A DNA stretch of 10,179 nucleotides from a bacterium (GTDB taxonomy: Bacteria > SZUA-79 > Acidulodesulfobacterales > Acidulodesulfobacteraceae), in assembly GCA_021806125.1 (NCBI GenBank), contig JAJZYC010000004.1, forward strand, positions 1 to 10,179. Direction: 5' to 3'. A model generated the notes under the pieces. It made no database searches and was not told where the DNA came from. It was given only the letters and a program-made list of their open reading frames with translations. This document shows, one piece after another, positions 1 through 5,443 of this stretch. Numbering within the stretch: the first letter of the stretch is position 1; each line of letters opens with the position of its first letter. The position numbers were made by a program, and so were the translations under genes.

Positions 1-273
1 CTTGCCTTCGCCCTTGCCGGTAAAATGTTCCGCCCCCATCATGAATATTCCAAGACCGCCAACGATAGGACCGCCGTATTCTTCCGCGATTTGGACAAGA
101 TTTTGTCCTTGAGCGATACCCGGCAATTGCTGTGCCGAAGCCACCTCGGGAAACATAAACGACATCCCGAGTATCGTCAACTGAAGCATAAAAATACTTA
201 CCGCCTTAACGCCGACCGAGTGGCAAAAAACGAACTCCTTAACTTTTCCGTAGGTTTCTTTTACTTTTTCCAT
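1..273 (-). CDS. VirB2/TrbC-like conjugative pilin subunit, 3' end beyond the window
   Basis: The first 91 codons are present and the frame is open to the window edge. The product starts MEKVKETYGKVKEF, then has a hydrophobic stretch (about residues 20-46) ending VASA before QQLPG, which looks like a long signal peptide with an AxA cleavage site. A second glycine-rich hydrophobic segment follows (about 67-80, GGPIVGGLGIFMMG) before a charged turn (AEHFTGKGEGK). Signal peptide, short mature part, hydrophobic segment and basic turn is the layout of VirB2/TrbC pilins, which are inserted in the inner membrane and assembled into the conjugative pilus. The start is supported by GAGGAGA a few bases upstream (287-281). 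It lies 37 bp after the preceding gene, so it is probably in the same transcript. The family call rests on architecture and type IV secretion context, not on an invariant motif; another small double-pass membrane protein is possible. Codons for residues 79-87 contain a 24-bp sequence repeated in the DUF192 gene. Confidence 0.6.
   Translation of the reverse strand, partial: MEKVKETYGKVKEFVFCHSVGVKAVSIFMLQLTILGMSFMFPEVASAQQLPGIAQGQNLVQIAEEYGGPIVGGLGIFMMGAEHFTGKGEGK
14..37. repeat. 24-bp dispersed repeat, copy 1 (in the pilin gene)
   Basis: This 24-bp stretch is identical to 1451-1474. On the coding strand it begins GGGGGCGGAACA and ends TTACCGGCAA. Here it is read so that it gives GAEHFTG, a natural-looking loop after the pilin's hydrophobic segment, so this is the more likely original copy. 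The other copy is read in a different frame. Confidence 0.85.
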
Positions 274-310
274 AGCATTTTCTCCTCTTTTAATTTTTTA
301 ATTAATTTAA

Positions 311-1306
311 CTACATTTCTATACCGGCGTCTTTACCTGCCGCAATATTTTTCTCTTGATTTTCACTTCCGGCTAACCCGATTCCTTGTGTTTGGTTCCC
401 TCCGTTTAATCCTGCTCCCTGCTTCCCCTGCCTTGCCGCATGCATCGTGTCCGCTATGTGGTGCAGCATGCCGGCGATAGCTCTGGATGCTTCGTCCCCC
501 TCGGCCATCCTCCATACATTTGCAAGAGAATTAGGATTGGATTTTTTTCTACTTTTATCTCTATTATTTCCGCTTTCCTTTCCGTTTATTTCTTTCCTTT
601 GTCCCTGATCTCCCCTTTCTGCCCCTTCTTTATTTTTTTCTTTTTCGGTGTTCCCTGTTCCCTGCTTCCCCTGCCCATAGACATAATTTATTTTAACCCT
701 GCTGGAGAGCTCTTCTAATTTTTTTAAATTTTCTTCGTCGGCAAGTATTTTTATCTGTCTATTTTCCCTGTCGTGCATATATCCTATATTGTCTTTAAAC
801 ATATCCGTAAGTTCATAAGGCTTTTTAATAAAATAAGAGTTATAATCGATATTAAGATATTTATTGCCGTTCAACTCTTCGGATCCCACCTCGAGCGTGT
901 TCATTTTGCTTTTAGGCTCAAACATTAAGTTAGCCGGCTTATTTAAAAGCATATCCTTACAGAAGTCCGTATCGTTATCCAATATTTTCTGAAACTCTTC
1001 CTTATTAATTATTCGCCCCTCTTCATCCTTCTCGACGTCCATCTTTAAACCTTCTATTTTAATAAATCCCTCTCCCTCATTAAGCGATTCTATAACGCCG
1101 ACCTTGCCGAACTTTTCTAAATTTTTAATTCTCTCAAGGTTAAATAAAGCTCCTAACCCCTTATATTCGGGATATTTATTTCTCACATTCCCGAACAGCG
1201 TTTCGTCGTTCGTATGAATCATTAGCGACCCGTCGTCGTTTATCACCGCCCCTACTATTCCGTTCAATTTCTCGGACGAATATAAATAATTTTGTCCTGT
1301 TGCCAT
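311..1306 (-). CDS. Hypothetical hydrophilic protein with disordered linker, conjugation-operon associated
   Basis: I do not recognise this 331-aa protein. It has no signal peptide or membrane segment, so it is probably cytoplasmic. Residues 1-205 look folded (alternating hydrophobic and charged, for example NGIVGAVINDDGSLMIHTND and KYLNIDYNSYFI). Residues about 211-260 are a low-complexity linker rich in G, K, E, N and Q. A short helical segment (about 260-292, LANVWRMAEGDEASRAIAGM) is followed by a Gly/Gln/Asn-rich tail. The peptide QGKQG[T/A]G occurs at 212-218 and 293-299, on both sides of the linker-helix part. The start has an excellent Shine-Dalgarno AAGGAGG (1320-1314) with 7-nt spacing. 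It sits between the DUF192 gene and the VirB2-like gene, so it is probably a relaxosome, pilus-assembly or plasmid accessory factor, but that is inferred only from position. Confidence 0.75.
   Translation of the reverse strand: MATGQNYLYSSEKLNGIVGAVINDDGSLMIHTNDETLFGNVRNKYPEYKGLGALFNLERIKNLEKFGKVGVIESLNEGEGFIKIEGLKMDVEKDEEGRIINKEEFQKILDNDTDFCKDMLLNKPANLMFEPKSKMNTLEVGSEELNGNKYLNIDYNSYFIKKPYELTDMFKDNIGYMHDRENRQIKILADEENLKKLEELSSRVKINYVYGQGKQGTGNTEKEKNKEGAERGDQGQRKEINGKESGNNRDKSRKKSNPNSLANVWRMAEGDEASRAIAGMLHHIADTMHAARQGKQGAGLNGGNQTQGIGLAGSENQEKNIAAGKDAGIEM
416..432. repeat. 17-bp in-frame direct repeat, copy 1 (partner at 659-675)
   Basis: TCCCTGCTTCCCCTGCC on the plus strand is identical at 416-432 and 659-675, 243 bp apart (exactly 81 codons), and extends to 22 bp with one mismatch. 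Both copies encode QGKQG in the same frame. Recombination between them would remove or duplicate 81 codons without a frameshift. Confidence 0.7.
659..675. repeat. 17-bp in-frame direct repeat, copy 2 (partner at 416-432)
   Basis: This is the second copy of the repeat. It encodes GQGKQG at the start of the disordered linker of the 331-aa protein. Confidence 0.7.
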
Positions 1307-1313
1307 TATTTTT

Positions 1314-1336
1314 CCTCCTTAGTTATTTAGTTATTT
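1314..1336 (-). promoter_or_regulatory. Stop-codon cluster and strong ribosome binding site between the DUF192 gene and the 331-aa gene
   Basis: On the coding strand an 8-bp tandem repeat AAATAACT AAATAACT (1336-1321) supplies the DUF192 stop and, with the next bases, four TAA codons spaced 4 nt apart. These cover all three reading frames. They run directly into AAGGAGG (1320-1314), the Shine-Dalgarno of the next gene. The arrangement ends any ribosome whatever its frame, just before a fresh initiation site. Confidence 0.7.
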
Positions 1337-2068
1337 ATTCCCTATATAAATCTTTTTCCCGATATACTTACTAACCCCTTTTTCCTTATTAATTTCAATG
1401 GCATATATATATTTTTTTTCCGGAATATACTGCGGACATATCAGCCCCCTTTGCCGGTAAAATGTTCCGCCCCCCGAATAATTTTCGCACGGCCGCATAT
1501 TTACCGTTCCGTTTACCTTCATATTGCTACCCACGAACAATATACTTAAAGGAATCAGCGTATTCTTCATCCAAAATCCGTAATTTACCGGCTTTCCAAA
1601 CTCAAATAACATCCCCTTTTTTTGCCCCATCTTTTTTATCCACATTAAACCCGTTTCCCATTCTGGTTTATTTACCGCCACTCTTACTAAAAAACTTTTA
1701 TTGCCTATCCTTATTCTTGTTCTTTTTAATTTCTTCAATCTTTCTTTATATTTTAAAGCCCTTATAGCCATTATACTTACTAAAAAACTTTTTTCTTTTT
1801 TCACGCTCTCCGCATTACTTGCGTTGCTCTTACTAAAAAATCCGCTGCCTTCCTTTAATCCGCCCCCCTTTAAATATTTAAAATTAAAACTTACTAAACC
1901 TATTATTACCGCTATTCCTATTAATATAAAAAACTTACTAAACATCGTTTTTATCCCGATATTATCCTTTAAAAACCTTTTAAACCTATCTCTTATTAAA
2001 ACCGCCTCGTCTTTTTCTTTAATCCTTTCCCTTTTTTCCTTACTAAAAAACCCCTTTATATATCCCAT
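1331..2068 (-). CDS. Membrane-anchored DUF192 family protein
   Basis: This 245-aa protein has a basic cytoplasmic N-terminus (1-45), one membrane segment (about 46-61, FFILIGIAVIIGLVSF), a lysine-rich spacer, and a C-terminal DUF192 domain (about 118-245). DUF192 hallmarks are visible: ETGLMWIKKM (138-147), GMLFEF (152-157), FWMKNTLIPLSILFV (165-179), MRPC (191-194) and a closing YAIEIN. DUF192 proteins are small, usually exported or anchored beta-rich proteins of unknown biochemical function. The two Cys that are usually a few residues apart are here C194 and C211, separated by a Gly/Tyr/Arg-rich stretch, so I infer an insertion in that loop; the 24-bp repeat lies inside it. AAAGGAG is placed 6 nt before the ATG. 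The gene follows the relaxase gene after a 20-bp-arm palindrome. It is unusually lysine- and phenylalanine-rich and studded with the octamer TTAGTAAG. Its role in conjugation is unknown. Confidence 0.8.
   Translation of the reverse strand: MGYIKGFFSKEKRERIKEKDEAVLIRDRFKRFLKDNIGIKTMFSKFFILIGIAVIIGLVSFNFKYLKGGGLKEGSGFFSKSNASNAESVKKEKSFLVSIMAIRALKYKERLKKLKRTRIRIGNKSFLVRVAVNKPEWETGLMWIKKMGQKKGMLFEFGKPVNYGFWMKNTLIPLSILFVGSNMKVNGTVNMRPCENYSGGGTFYRQRGLICPQYIPEKKYIYAIEINKEKGVSKYIGKKIYIGNK
1451..1474. repeat. 24-bp dispersed repeat, copy 2 (in the DUF192 gene)
   Basis: This copy is identical over 24 bp to 14-37. Here the coding strand begins exactly at a codon and gives GGGTFYRQ (residues 199-206), whereas in the pilin gene the same bases start at a third codon position. 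It falls between C194 and C211, in a loop that appears longer than usual for DUF192, so this copy is probably the derived one. With one extra T the match extends a few bases further (CCCT upstream of TTGCCGG on the plus strand). Confidence 0.85.
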
Positions 2069-2080
2069 ATCCTTCTCCTT

Positions 2081-2123
2081 TAGAACTTCAGGGTAATAAG
2101 CAGCTTATTACCCTGAAGTTCTA
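2081..2123. repeat. Perfect inverted repeat, 20-bp arms, 3-nt loop
   Basis: TAGAACTTCAGGGTAATAAG (2081-2100), then CAG, then its exact reverse complement (2104-2123). It fills most of the 73-bp gap between the MobV relaxase stop and the DUF192 start. On the coding strand it is followed directly by the Shine-Dalgarno AAGGAGAAGG rather than a T-tract, and the other side also lacks a T-run, so it is not a classical intrinsic terminator. Possible roles are an RNA hairpin that controls DUF192 translation or protects or processes the relaxase mRNA, a binding site for a dimeric protein, or an origin-of-transfer component next to its relaxase gene. Confidence 0.9.
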
Positions 2124-2141
2124 TCCCGATAAAAAAACTTA

Positions 2142-3068
2142 CTATCGCACTATCTCTGCGCTTTTTTCTTTTTTCCTATTTTTCTCTATATCTCTTGCAA
2201 TCCCTTCTAATACCGCAACCGGTACATCCCTTACAATCCTTAATTTTTCTTCATTTTCGTCCAAAAACTCACTAATATCCCTATTTCTTTCTTTCGCGGT
2301 ATCGTATAAAAGTGCTTTCTTATATAACTCTTCTATTAATGAACTTACTAACTTTCTTTGTGCGCTTGCGCCGATTTCTGCGCAAGCCTTGCCGTATTCC
2401 GCTATTTTATTCTTACTACTCATTATTCCTGGAGTTTCCGGCAAATCAAACGCTTTAGGTTCGGGAAGTCCTTTAATCTGCGTTTTTTCGTTTACCGCTC
2501 TGTAATATTCTTTAATATCTTTATGCTTTGCTTTAGACCCGTGCAATCCCCGATGAAGCCCTACCGCTTCTACCGCTTCCCCAAAACTGTCCTGAAGTTC
2601 GACCATTTGTTCCTGCGTCCCGAAAAACTTATATGGATATAGTTTCCCGTCGTATATAGGCGTCATAACCGCATGTATATGCGGAGTCGATTCGTCGAGA
2701 TGATATACGCCGTGAACCATATTATCCCCATATTTATCTATAAGCCATTTTTTTACCACGTTTTTGAAATCTTCCGCCTTTTCTTTATCCCACTCCCCCG
2801 CATTTTGCGCCTGTTCCCTAAAATACTCCGGAGATGCAGAAATCATAAACTCTACGCCGAGACAATCTCCATCTGCGTATTTTATATTTAATTGCCGTAA
2901 CCGCCCTAAAACTGCCTCATCAAGCGTATTATCTCCGCCTATAAATCTTATGACTTCCCCTTCAGGGTCGGCGTTGACGATACCATTTTTTCTGTCGTTA
3001 TGGTTAGCCGTTTTTAGGAGTTCCTGTTTTCCAAATATTTTTCTGATTCTCAATATTCCGAAAGCCAT
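2142..3068 (-). CDS. MobV (Mob_Pre) family relaxase
   Basis: This 308-aa protein should nick one strand at the origin of transfer, stay attached to the 5' end and be carried through the secretion channel. Family motifs are clear: ANHNDRKN with H23 near the N-terminus, and HLDESTPHIH (123-132), with H123, E126, H130 and H132 in the HxxExxxHxH metal-binding pattern. The spacing +3, +7, +9 matches my recollection of H126, E129, H133 and H135 in MobM of pMV158, where the nucleophile is histidine H22, so H23 is the likely nucleophile here. The C-terminal part (about 195-308) is helical and charged. At 308 aa it is shorter than MobM, so most of the usual C-terminal extension is missing. Its ATG overlaps the preceding stop as TAATG, implying translational coupling. 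Finding it inside a type IV secretion operon is less usual, as MobV enzymes are best known from small mobilizable plasmids. Confidence 0.93.
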   Translation of the reverse strand: MAFGILRIRKIFGKQELLKTANHNDRKNGIVNADPEGEVIRFIGGDNTLDEAVLGRLRQLNIKYADGDCLGVEFMISASPEYFREQAQNAGEWDKEKAEDFKNVVKKWLIDKYGDNMVHGVYHLDESTPHIHAVMTPIYDGKLYPYKFFGTQEQMVELQDSFGEAVEAVGLHRGLHGSKAKHKDIKEYYRAVNEKTQIKGLPEPKAFDLPETPGIMSSKNKIAEYGKACAEIGASAQRKLVSSLIEELYKKALLYDTAKERNRDISEFLDENEEKLRIVRDVPVAVLEGIARDIEKNRKKEKSAEIVR

Positions 3069-3508
3069 TAATTTTCTATGCCTCTTAAATCGGTTAATAA
3101 ATCGCTTAACTCTTCGGGTTTATCTATATTCTTAATCTCTACCGTGACGTTGTTTCCGACTATTATCATATTTCCCACTCTCATTATCCTCTGCCACCGT
3201 TTTTCGTCGGATATAAGAATTTCTCTAATATCTTCAAATTTTATGAACCCGTTTCCCGTCTTTAATCCTTCCTCTTCTATATTTAACTCTCCCTTAATAT
3301 ACCTTGTTATCACCGCCCCTATGTATAAGATAGAGGCTAAAACTATAAGGACGGTAAAACCATCTTTAAATATTCCGACGTATTTCTTTAAAAAAAATAT
3401 ATAAAAGAAAACTATCGACAATATTCCGAAGACAGTATATCCAGCCACTACTCTAAAAGAAATCCTCACCTTAAAATATTTTTTCAAGTTCGTAATCTCC
3501 ATTTTCAT
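3068..3508 (-). CDS. Small two-helix membrane protein with cytosolic PH-like C-terminal domain
   Basis: This 146-aa protein has two hydrophobic segments (about 21-40, VAGYTVFGILSIVFFYIFFL, and 51-68, FTVLIVLASILYIGAVIT). A soluble domain of about 75 residues follows, with the pattern EEEGLKTGNGFIKFEDIREI and MIIVGNNVTVEIKN. Short membrane hairpin plus this beta-rich pattern resembles bacterial PH-like membrane proteins, but no invariant motif confirms it. The start overlaps the 3' end of the VirB11 gene by 38 bp in another frame, and its stop overlaps the MobV start (TAATG), so all three are probably translationally coupled. It may serve as a membrane anchor or accessory subunit for the transfer apparatus; this is inference from position. 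Confidence 0.7.
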   Translation of the reverse strand: MKMEITNLKKYFKVRISFRVVAGYTVFGILSIVFFYIFFLKKYVGIFKDGFTVLIVLASILYIGAVITRYIKGELNIEEEGLKTGNGFIKFEDIREILISDEKRWQRIMRVGNMIIVGNNVTVEIKNIDKPEELSDLLTDLRGIEN

Positions 3509-4442
3509 TAATACCTACAACCTCGGCGATTTCCCCTATTCCTCTTACATCTACGCCGTTTATTTTAGTCCTGTTGAGCCATATTATAGTATTTACGTTG
3601 TTTGCTATAAATTTCTGCATAGTTTTATAATCCCAATCCACTTTAGCCATTAAAACATACATTTCAAGCTGGCTTAAAGTCGCCCTTACCGAATTGGCGT
3701 GAATAGTCGAACCGCCTGAGTGTCCCGTATTAAATGCCCACATTAAATCGAATCCGGCCGCTCCCCTGATCTCTCCCAAGATGATTTTATCGGGACGCAT
3801 TCTTAAACTTAATTTAACCAAATCGTTTATACTTACGTCGTAATTTTCGTATTTCGCCGCCCTTAAGGCGACCTTATTCGGCACGTTTACCTCGAGCTCG
3901 AATATATCCTCGATAGTTATAACTCTGTCGTTGTTATCTAAATATTTAAGTAAAACATTAAAAAAAGTAGTTTTACCCGAACTTGTTCCGCCGGAAATTA
4001 TTATGTTTTTATTAGACCTTATCGTTTCTATCAGATAATCTTTTAAGTTATCGGGTTTGTTCGCTTTTTGTTCTATTGCTTTTTCGCCTATTCCGGCTAT
4101 GCCGTAATCGTTTAAATCCTTTTTAACCTTCGTAAACTTTCTTATTGATAAACACGCAGTTTTAGAAACGGGTGGGATTGCCCCTCCCACCCTCGAACCG
4201 TCCGGCAGTATTCCTTCGATAATCGGCGAACCCTTGCCTTCTTTGTTATTAGCGAAATTCATAACCATAATGGCATTTAATAAAATCTTTTCATCGATTT
4301 TAATATTAGTTTTAGTCATAACGCCGGCTTTTTCTATCCAGATATTATCGCCGGCGTTAATCATGATTTCCTGAATATCTCTATCCTGCGTCAGAGACGC
4401 TATAGGTTTTAAGAGATTATTAAGGATTTCGTAGGTAATCAT
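3471..4442 (-). CDS. virB11: VirB11-family traffic ATPase of a type IV secretion system
   Basis: This 323-aa protein is close to the usual VirB11/TrbB length. The N-terminal domain (1-140) has the family pattern RDIQEIMINAGDNIWIEKAG, and IIEGILPDGSRVGGAIPPVS links to the nucleotide-binding site. The C-terminal RecA-like domain shows Walker A GGTSSGKTT (151-159), the Asp box VITIEDIFEL (174-183), Walker B KIILGEIRG (219-227) and the His box GHSGGSTIHANS (240-251). VirB11 forms a hexameric ring at the cytoplasmic face of the inner membrane and powers pilus assembly and the switch to DNA transfer with VirB4 and VirD4. All catalytic residues are present, so it should be active. It begins 5 bp after the preceding stop and overlaps the next gene. 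PilT/PilB-type secretion ATPases are related, but neighbouring VirD4 and relaxase genes favour VirB11. Confidence 0.95.
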   Translation of the reverse strand: MITYEILNNLLKPIASLTQDRDIQEIMINAGDNIWIEKAGVMTKTNIKIDEKILLNAIMVMNFANNKEGKGSPIIEGILPDGSRVGGAIPPVSKTACLSIRKFTKVKKDLNDYGIAGIGEKAIEQKANKPDNLKDYLIETIRSNKNIIISGGTSSGKTTFFNVLLKYLDNNDRVITIEDIFELEVNVPNKVALRAAKYENYDVSINDLVKLSLRMRPDKIILGEIRGAAGFDLMWAFNTGHSGGSTIHANSVRATLSQLEMYVLMAKVDWDYKTMQKFIANNVNTIIWLNRTKINGVDVRGIGEIAEVVGINENGDYELEKIF

Positions 4443-4447
4443 TACTC

Positions 4448-5368
4448 TTACCTTTCTGCCCCTTGGGACTGCGTCTTTTCGACCTTTTTGCTGTTTTCGT
4501 AAGACTGCTCTACCGCAAGGGCTTTAGTGAAGTCGCTTATGTATAAGGCGTCGTCTTTCGACATGTTTACCTTCAGCCACGCTTTTTCGTTTGCTTTCGA
4601 GTTTTCTTCGCCTTTGCCGATACTAATAACAAAAGCTTCCTTATCGTTGCCCTGCTTGTCTTTATAAGTGTCTTTAGATACAGCGATAACCGTTTCCGTT
4701 GTTTTCCCGTCTTTTGTAAACTTATGAGGAGAAACAGGATATAGCGATTGTTTCGCTTCATGGGTTTCTGCTGCCGTTTTCAGTGCTCCGGCAATTTTAT
4801 GCGCCTCCTGCGGACTTAGTTTTATAATGCTGTTGCCGTAGCTTTCTTTCTGGTTTTTCCCGTCTTTCCCTGGGTGTTCGAATAACCTTAAGTAAATTTC
4901 TCCCTTTTTTACTTCGTAATCGCCTTTTTCTCCTTCTTTAATCATTCCTTTGCTTTCTCCGGCTTTAATTTCCAGCCCTGTAGTACCCGCCATAATGGTC
5001 GTTGCTTTCATTGTGTTGCCTCCTTTAAAGTTAATTTTAGATTCGTTTTCTTTAGGTAATAAACTTGCATAAAGATGCGTATTTTGTTGAAATGTGTCGT
5101 GCAGCTGTTCAGCAAAAACATCCTTTTCTTCTGCTAATACTTCGCCTTTTCGATTTAAAAACCTTACATCGTATAAATCTTCGGCATTTAACTTAGTTTC
5201 TACCCATCTAACGCCTTTTTCGTTCCTACCTATCTCAAATATCAAACCACCTCCTTTTAAAAATTGAAATTTCTTAGCGCCGGTTACGAGGGTAAATTCA
5301 CGCCCTCCGTATTGCTCGTAAATAGCAGTCGCAATTATCGCCGCTTCTTCGTTTTCCGTAAGATTCAT
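4448..5368 (-). CDS. Hypothetical two-part soluble protein of the transfer operon
   Basis: I do not recognise this 306-aa protein. There is no signal peptide or membrane segment. Part 1 (1-110) looks like a compact alpha/beta domain (EEAAIIATAIYEQYGGREFT, GGLIFEIGRNEKGVRWVETK, AEDLYDVRFLNRKGEVLAEE). Part 2 (120-306) is lysine/glutamate-rich and starts MKATTIMAGTTGLEIKAGES, with a helix-rich middle (LSPQEAHKIAGALKTAAETH) and a beta-rich stretch (AFVISIGKGEENSKANEKAW). The annotated ATG has no Shine-Dalgarno; its leader is only A/T. Inside the frame, a perfect GGAGG precedes M120, so a shorter 187-aa product is likely, perhaps the main one. It is the first gene after the 5439-5386 promoter and runs 5 bp ahead of virB11. 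It may be an accessory DNA-binding, exclusion or regulatory protein; I cannot tell. Confidence 0.75.
   Translation of the reverse strand: MNLTENEEAAIIATAIYEQYGGREFTLVTGAKKFQFLKGGGLIFEIGRNEKGVRWVETKLNAEDLYDVRFLNRKGEVLAEEKDVFAEQLHDTFQQNTHLYASLLPKENESKINFKGGNTMKATTIMAGTTGLEIKAGESKGMIKEGEKGDYEVKKGEIYLRLFEHPGKDGKNQKESYGNSIIKLSPQEAHKIAGALKTAAETHEAKQSLYPVSPHKFTKDGKTTETVIAVSKDTYKDKQGNDKEAFVISIGKGEENSKANEKAWLKVNMSKDDALYISDFTKALAVEQSYENSKKVEKTQSQGAER
5009..5023 (-). promoter_or_regulatory. Strong internal ribosome binding site and in-frame ATG (M120 of the 306-aa protein)
   Basis: The coding strand reads AAAGGAGGC then 7 nt then ATG (5011-5009). GGAGG is at 5023-5019, the best Shine-Dalgarno in this gene, while the upstream start at 5368 has none. 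Translation from here would give a 187-aa protein ending at the same stop. It falls at the junction between the two recognisable parts of the product. Confidence 0.65.
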
Positions 5369-5385
5369 AATTTTATTTATATTAA

Positions 5386-5439
5386 ATTAATATTAATTCT
5401 TTTTAATTATATCAAAACAGAATACAAAAGGCAAAAAAA
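5386..5439 (-). promoter_or_regulatory. Sigma70-like promoter with palindromic operator-like box, copy 2 of a duplicated module
   Basis: The coding strand shows an A/T-rich upstream element, -35 TTGCCT (5434-5429), a 17-bp spacer and a perfect -10 TATAAT (5411-5406), so transcription should start near 5399. Immediately downstream is the palindrome ATTAATATTAAT (5397-5386), where a repressor dimer could block initiation. The outer boxes and their spacing are identical to 8897-8844. It drives the gene starting at 5368 and probably the virB11-mobV run. Confidence 0.75.
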
Positions 5440-5443
5440 TATA

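Larger units (their letters stand above)
1367..2351 (-). repeat. Patch of nine dispersed TTAGTAAG octamers
   Basis: The plus-strand octamer CTTACTAA occurs at 1367, 1683, 1776, 1829, 1890, 1934, 2039 and 2344 exactly. CTTACTA plus a variant base occurs at 2138 and 2412, and a one-mismatch CTTATTAA at about 1992. Counting the 2138 copy, which overlaps the relaxase stop codon region, gives nine sites in the patch. Four copies extend to the 12-mer CTTACTAAAAAA (1683, 1776, 1829, 2039). Within the DUF192 gene the copies are read in two frames: LV[S/R] at 1690, 1783 and 1897, and [F/V]SK at 1374, 1836, 1941 and 2046 (first coding-strand base). The repetition is therefore of DNA, not only of peptide. 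I saw no exact copy in the rest of the window. Spacing is irregular (44 to 316 bp), unlike iterons. Confidence 0.7.

Noticed and set aside
25..480. Long open frame on the plus strand (and similar ones at 440-718, 1462-1767, 1701-2096, 2764-3135)
   Set aside because: They lie antisense to well-supported minus-strand genes, have no ribosome binding site, and give biased Phe/Leu/Ser/Pro-rich translations typical of shadows of A-rich coding strands.
2081..2123. Palindrome as a classical intrinsic terminator of the relaxase operon
   Set aside because: No T-run follows the stem on either strand; on the coding strand it runs into the next gene's ribosome binding site.
1367..2351. Octamer patch as a replication iteron array or CRISPR-like array
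   Set aside because: Spacing is irregular (44 to 316 bp), the copies are only 8-12 bp, they lie in coding DNA, and no replication initiator gene or cas gene is present.
4170..4192. GC-rich inverted repeat GGGTGGGA / TCCCACCC with a 7-nt loop
   Set aside because: It lies inside virB11 and is fully explained by codons for the conserved peptide RVGGAIPPV; no T-tract follows.
4573..4761. 62-residue minus-strand frame inside the 306-aa gene
   Set aside because: Out-of-frame, highly basic translation of a lysine-rich gene with no ribosome binding site; it is a shadow.
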